DNA of 64,000 nucleotides from the NCBI RefSeq assembly GCF_003885045.1, contig NZ_RHJS01000002.1, positions 3,224,001 through 3,288,000 on the forward strand. The letters run 5' to 3'. The stretch is from Schaedlerella arabinosiphila. GTDB lineage: Bacteria > Bacillota > Clostridia > Lachnospirales > Lachnospiraceae. The position numbers and the translations under genes are program-made. Positions 62,170 through 64,000 of the stretch are shown piece after piece; position 1 is the stretch's first letter, and each line of letters starts with the position of its first letter. The notes beneath the pieces were generated by a model. The model saw only the letters and a program-made list of their open reading frames with translations. It made no database searches and had not been told where the DNA came from.

Positions 62170-62543
62170 TTTCTTTTCACCTCACTTTCCTTTTGACTAC
62201 CTCCCAACTTTACCAGATGGGAACGCTCACAGCTTAAAGGCCTGTTTATAGTGGCTATCGCCATTCTACTCTGCGGTTTATATGTAATTTTCGCCATGTC
62301 GGTGATCTCTGTATCAAGATCATTTTCAGTCATATATGAAATGATCTCATGCTCAACCGCTTTCAATTCGTTTTCTAGCTCTTCTTTCATTGCCTTCAAA
62401 CTTCTTAACTCCTGAACCTTGTTTTCTAGCTCTTTTTTGTGATACACATATCCTTGTACCTTCCTTTTCTTATATTTAATTTGGTGAGTAGCAACCCCTA
62501 AAGAATCTTCTGGACCATTCCTCTCTTGTCTCGATATCGTCAC
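62166..62543 (-). CDS. Small phage/plasmid-type coiled-coil protein, C-terminus possibly altered
   Basis: About 125 residues. The middle (ELRSLKAMKEELENELKAVEHEII, then MTENDLDTEITDMAKITYKPQSR) matches a small family common beside mobile-element recombination genes in Firmicutes. The sequence after KPQSR is unlike that family, so a frameshift near the 3' end is possible. Probably starts at a GTG. Confidence 0.55.
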   Translation of the reverse strand: MTISRQERNGPEDSLGVATHQIKYKKRKVQGYVYHKKELENKVQELRSLKAMKEELENELKAVEHEIISYMTENDLDTEITDMAKITYKPQSRMAIATINRPLSCERSHLVKLGGSQKESEVKRK

Positions 62544-62600
62544 CAGTATATTGTTTTAGGTTTGTGGATGCTTTCGGCTTGCCCGGTTGCTTATTTGAAG

Positions 62601-62659
62601 AATCAAAAAGAGTGTAAAGCCCTTGATGATTCAATAAAGACTTTACACTCTTTTTGATT
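62601..62659. terminator. 19-bp inverted repeat, terminator
   Basis: AATCAAAAAGAGTGTAAAG at 62601-62619 pairs perfectly with 62641-62659; T-rich on both sides. Lies just past the 47-residue gene. Confidence 0.75.
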
Positions 62660-62667
62660 TTGGTATA

Positions 62668-62811
62668 TTAATCTCCATCTTCCAGCATTGACTGGAATAT
62701 GTCCAGGACTTTTTTTAAATCCTCATTGTCAGGAGATTTTTGCAATGCTTTCCTAAGCAATTCCAACGCTAAACGAATAAATCCTTGGAATTGTTTATTG
62801 GTCATTCCCAT
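62668..62811 (-). CDS. 47-residue helical protein
   Basis: Encodes MTNKQFQGFIRLALELLRK (from residue 3) and a helical end with SPDNEDLKKVLDIF. GGGAGGTGAAATT precedes the ATG, an excellent ribosome binding site, and a consensus promoter lies upstream. Too short to classify; small proteins with this SPDNEDLKK pattern recur in Lachnospiraceae. A related 30-base sequence brackets it on both sides in opposite orientation. Confidence 0.7.
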   Translation of the reverse strand: MGMTNKQFQGFIRLALELLRKALQKSPDNEDLKKVLDIFQSMLEDGD

Positions 62812-62864
62812 AATTTCACCTCCCTTCTATATGAATATGAAAATACCGTCTATAGGATACTTTC

Positions 62865-62893
62865 ATTATATCAAAGGGAATTTTGAGTGTAAA
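62865..62893 (-). promoter_or_regulatory. Promoter of the 47-residue gene
   Basis: On the - strand TTTACA (62888-62893), 17 bases, TATAAT (62865-62870). Confidence 0.75.
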
Positions 62894-62901
62894 GTCTTTA
62901 T

Positions 62902-63117
62902 TCAATTATCAAAGCGCATAGGATTTTGATATTCTACTATGTTTCGCAGGTCATCTGTTGTAATTGTGTTTATATTCAAATAAATCCTTAAGCTGCCCTT
63001 GCGGATGTAACCTCTGCCTGACTCTGTATAATGAATTTTGTGCTTGTGGTAGTTGGTGTAGCCCTCACCGTTTGACCATGCTGCTATCAGATCATAATTG
63101 TCTTTCCATTGATCAAC
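62902..63117 (-). pseudogene. C-terminal fragment of an unknown protein
   Basis: About 70 codons (QWKDNYDLIAAWSNGEG, GYIRKGSLRIYLNINTI). The frame continues into the duplicated Rpn-tail sequence at 63117, so its own 5' part was replaced by recombination. Confidence 0.5.
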
Positions 63118-63209
63118 ACTTTTCAAGGCATAAAAAAACCAGGACATCTATGCCCCGGTTCTACTGGTATACAATAAATAAACACATCTATGATTTAGTT
63201 TTGCTTAAT
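63117..63209. repeat. Second copy of the Rpn gene tail/terminator
   Basis: Matches 58111-58202, including the KQN-stop codons. To its right the parent gene is gone, so this is a scar of an earlier paralogue. Confidence 0.85.
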
Positions 63210-63245
63210 CCGGAATTCGCTGGCAAACTATTCCTGCATTTTGAG

Positions 63246-63290
63246 AATGCTCTGAACCCCACTATTTATGCGGCATTCAGAGCATTTTTT
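63246..63290 (+). terminator. Terminator-like hairpin
   Basis: AATGCTCTGAA pairs with TTCAGAGCATT followed by TTTT on the + strand. No + strand gene is evident to the left. Confidence 0.5.
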
Positions 63291-63363
63291 ACTCAATCAC
63301 CTACAAAACTCAGGTTAAAATTCTACCATATTCGAGAATTTTCTACAATAATATTTTCAATAT

Positions 63364-63906
63364 CTACTGGATTCTTATCAAGAATCCTTCATATATTCCT
63401 ACTGGAACCTCTTCACCAAATGGATATTCTATCATTGTATCAGCTTCAAAATTATAGACTGTTACAATATTCTTGTCCGGATCAGCCACCCAATACTCTC
63501 TGACTCCTGCAGTACGATATTTGAATAGCTTCTTATAATAATCCATCTGCCTGCTACTAAGAGATACAATCTCAATAATCCAATCAGGCGCACCATGACA
63601 ACCCTTATCATCTAATTTTGACGGATCACAGATTACGGAAATGTCTGGTTCAACATAATTGCTGTCATTTTCATTCAGGAATACCGCAAAAGGGGCTGGA
63701 AAGACTTCACAGGGGCCTTTATTGTTGCGGATATATATATTAATCTCCGTACTAAGATAATTTACTAATCTTTGATGGTTTGTATTTGGTGGTGCCATAT
63801 AATAAATCTTTCCATCAATAAGCTCTGCACGTTCTCCCTCTGGTAATGCGTAGATGTCATCTATTGTGTAGGTTTCTTCTTTTCTTACTACATTCATTGA
63901 TTGCAC
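63364..63906 (-). CDS. Uma2-family endonuclease-like protein
   Basis: 180 residues. Uma2 (DUF820) PD-(D/E)XK fold: ELIDGKIYYMAPP, YVEPDISVICD, PDWIIEIVS and the following KLFKYRTAGVREYWVADP helix-strand unit are all family landmarks. Biological role is unclear; such genes are multicopy on mobile DNA. 12 bases downstream of a helix-turn-helix gene, so probably in one operon. GGGAGGTG precedes the ATG at 63906. Confidence 0.88.
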   Translation of the reverse strand: MQSMNVVRKEETYTIDDIYALPEGERAELIDGKIYYMAPPNTNHQRLVNYLSTEINIYIRNNKGPCEVFPAPFAVFLNENDSNYVEPDISVICDPSKLDDKGCHGAPDWIIEIVSLSSRQMDYYKKLFKYRTAGVREYWVADPDKNIVTVYNFEADTMIEYPFGEEVPVGIYEGFLIRIQ

Positions 63907-63918
63907 CTCCCGCTTCTA

Positions 63919-64000
63919 CTATGGCATTACTTTCTTTTCAATTGTGATTCCATAGCCTAATGCATTTAAAATGTTACAAAAGGTCTGCAAGGAAGGACTA
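63919..64000 (-). CDS. C-terminal end of an XRE-type helix-turn-helix protein (partial)
   Basis: Only 27 codons are inside the window: PSLQTFCNILNALGYGITIEKK, the last helices of a Cro/C1-type domain, ending at TAG 63919-63921. Likely autoregulator of the Uma2 gene. Confidence 0.7.
   Translation of the reverse strand, partial: SPSLQTFCNILNALGYGITIEKKVMP

Noticed and set aside
62902..63147. 81-codon frame starting MSWFFYALKS as a complete gene
   Set aside because: Its first residues are encoded by the duplicated Rpn terminator sequence, so the start is an artefact of recombination; kept only as a fragment.
63906..63919. XRE/Uma2 pair as a toxin-antitoxin system
   Set aside because: Only the last 27 codons of the helix-turn-helix protein are visible and Uma2 proteins are not established toxins; not enough evidence.

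Overview
The window looks like a chromosome segment from a gut-type Lachnospiraceae bacterium (Clostridia). The evidence is strong AGGAGG-type ribosome binding sites throughout, the Firmicute gene order prmA-rsmE with mtaB nearby, a cysteine desulfurase paired with a rhodanese-less ThiI, DUF4317 and DUF5688 proteins, and a maltodextrin locus typical of the family. The exact species cannot be read from the sequence.

Layout. 1-9.1 kb is core housekeeping: tRNA/rRNA/ribosomal-protein modification (mtaB, thiI with its sulfur donor, rsmE, prmA), moaC, ferritin, an HPr-like protein that has lost the phosphorylated histidine, a sugar-nucleotide reductase-like SDR and a small membrane-linked XRE regulator. 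9.1-13.4 kb is a GT2 glycosyltransferase plus a YfhO-type membrane protein, a likely lipid-linked sugar donor/transfer pair for envelope polymers. 13.9-20.3 kb is an unusual signalling operon: two lipoproteins that join a solute-binding-protein-like part to a 5'-nucleotidase C-terminal-like part, followed by a hybrid histidine kinase with two receiver domains and no output domain. 20.4-22.8 kb is an IS1634-type insertion sequence flanked by a perfect 103-bp target duplication, inserted upstream of purC. 23.8-27.4 kb holds a DUF4317 gene, an alpha/beta hydrolase and a Rpn-like nuclease with a repeat-built coiled coil.

27.8-41.2 kb is a complete alpha-glucan oligosaccharide utilisation locus. 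On the + strand are an AraC regulator and two GH13 alpha-glucosidases whose specificity residue next to the nucleophile differs (Ala versus Val, predicting alpha-1,4 and alpha-1,6 preference). On the - strand run a LacI regulator, a sugar-binding lipoprotein, two permeases, a YesL-family protein, an MsmK/UgpC-type ATPase and a third GH13 enzyme. Two matching LacI-type palindromes flank the promoter of the binding-protein gene. The expected flow is binding protein, permeases and ATPase for import, then cytoplasmic hydrolysis by the three GH13 enzymes.

From a tRNA-Trp gene at 41.58 kb to the right edge the DNA becomes accessory and plasmid- or ICE-like: ParA/ParB, DUF932, a YqaJ exonuclease paired with a Rad52-like annealing protein that is split by an IS6-like element with an 8-bp target duplication, an LPD28 protein, several PD-(D/E)XK proteins (Rpn, Uma2), a cassette of three helical proteins, and many small hypotheticals, nearly all on the - strand. 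A 17-bp palindrome with core TTCGnnTCGAAC-like symmetry recurs at least six times here. The last 5 kb is a recombination graveyard: truncated Uma2, an IS4-like transposase remnant, a duplicated Rpn gene tail and frameshifted genes.

The most interesting candidates for something undescribed are the binding-protein/5'-nucleotidase-C fusion sensor operon, the three-gene helical cassette at 50.8-52.6 kb, the dispersed 17-bp palindromes around parAB, and a recurrent hairpin plus strong Shine-Dalgarno leader element followed by tiny or no reading frames.
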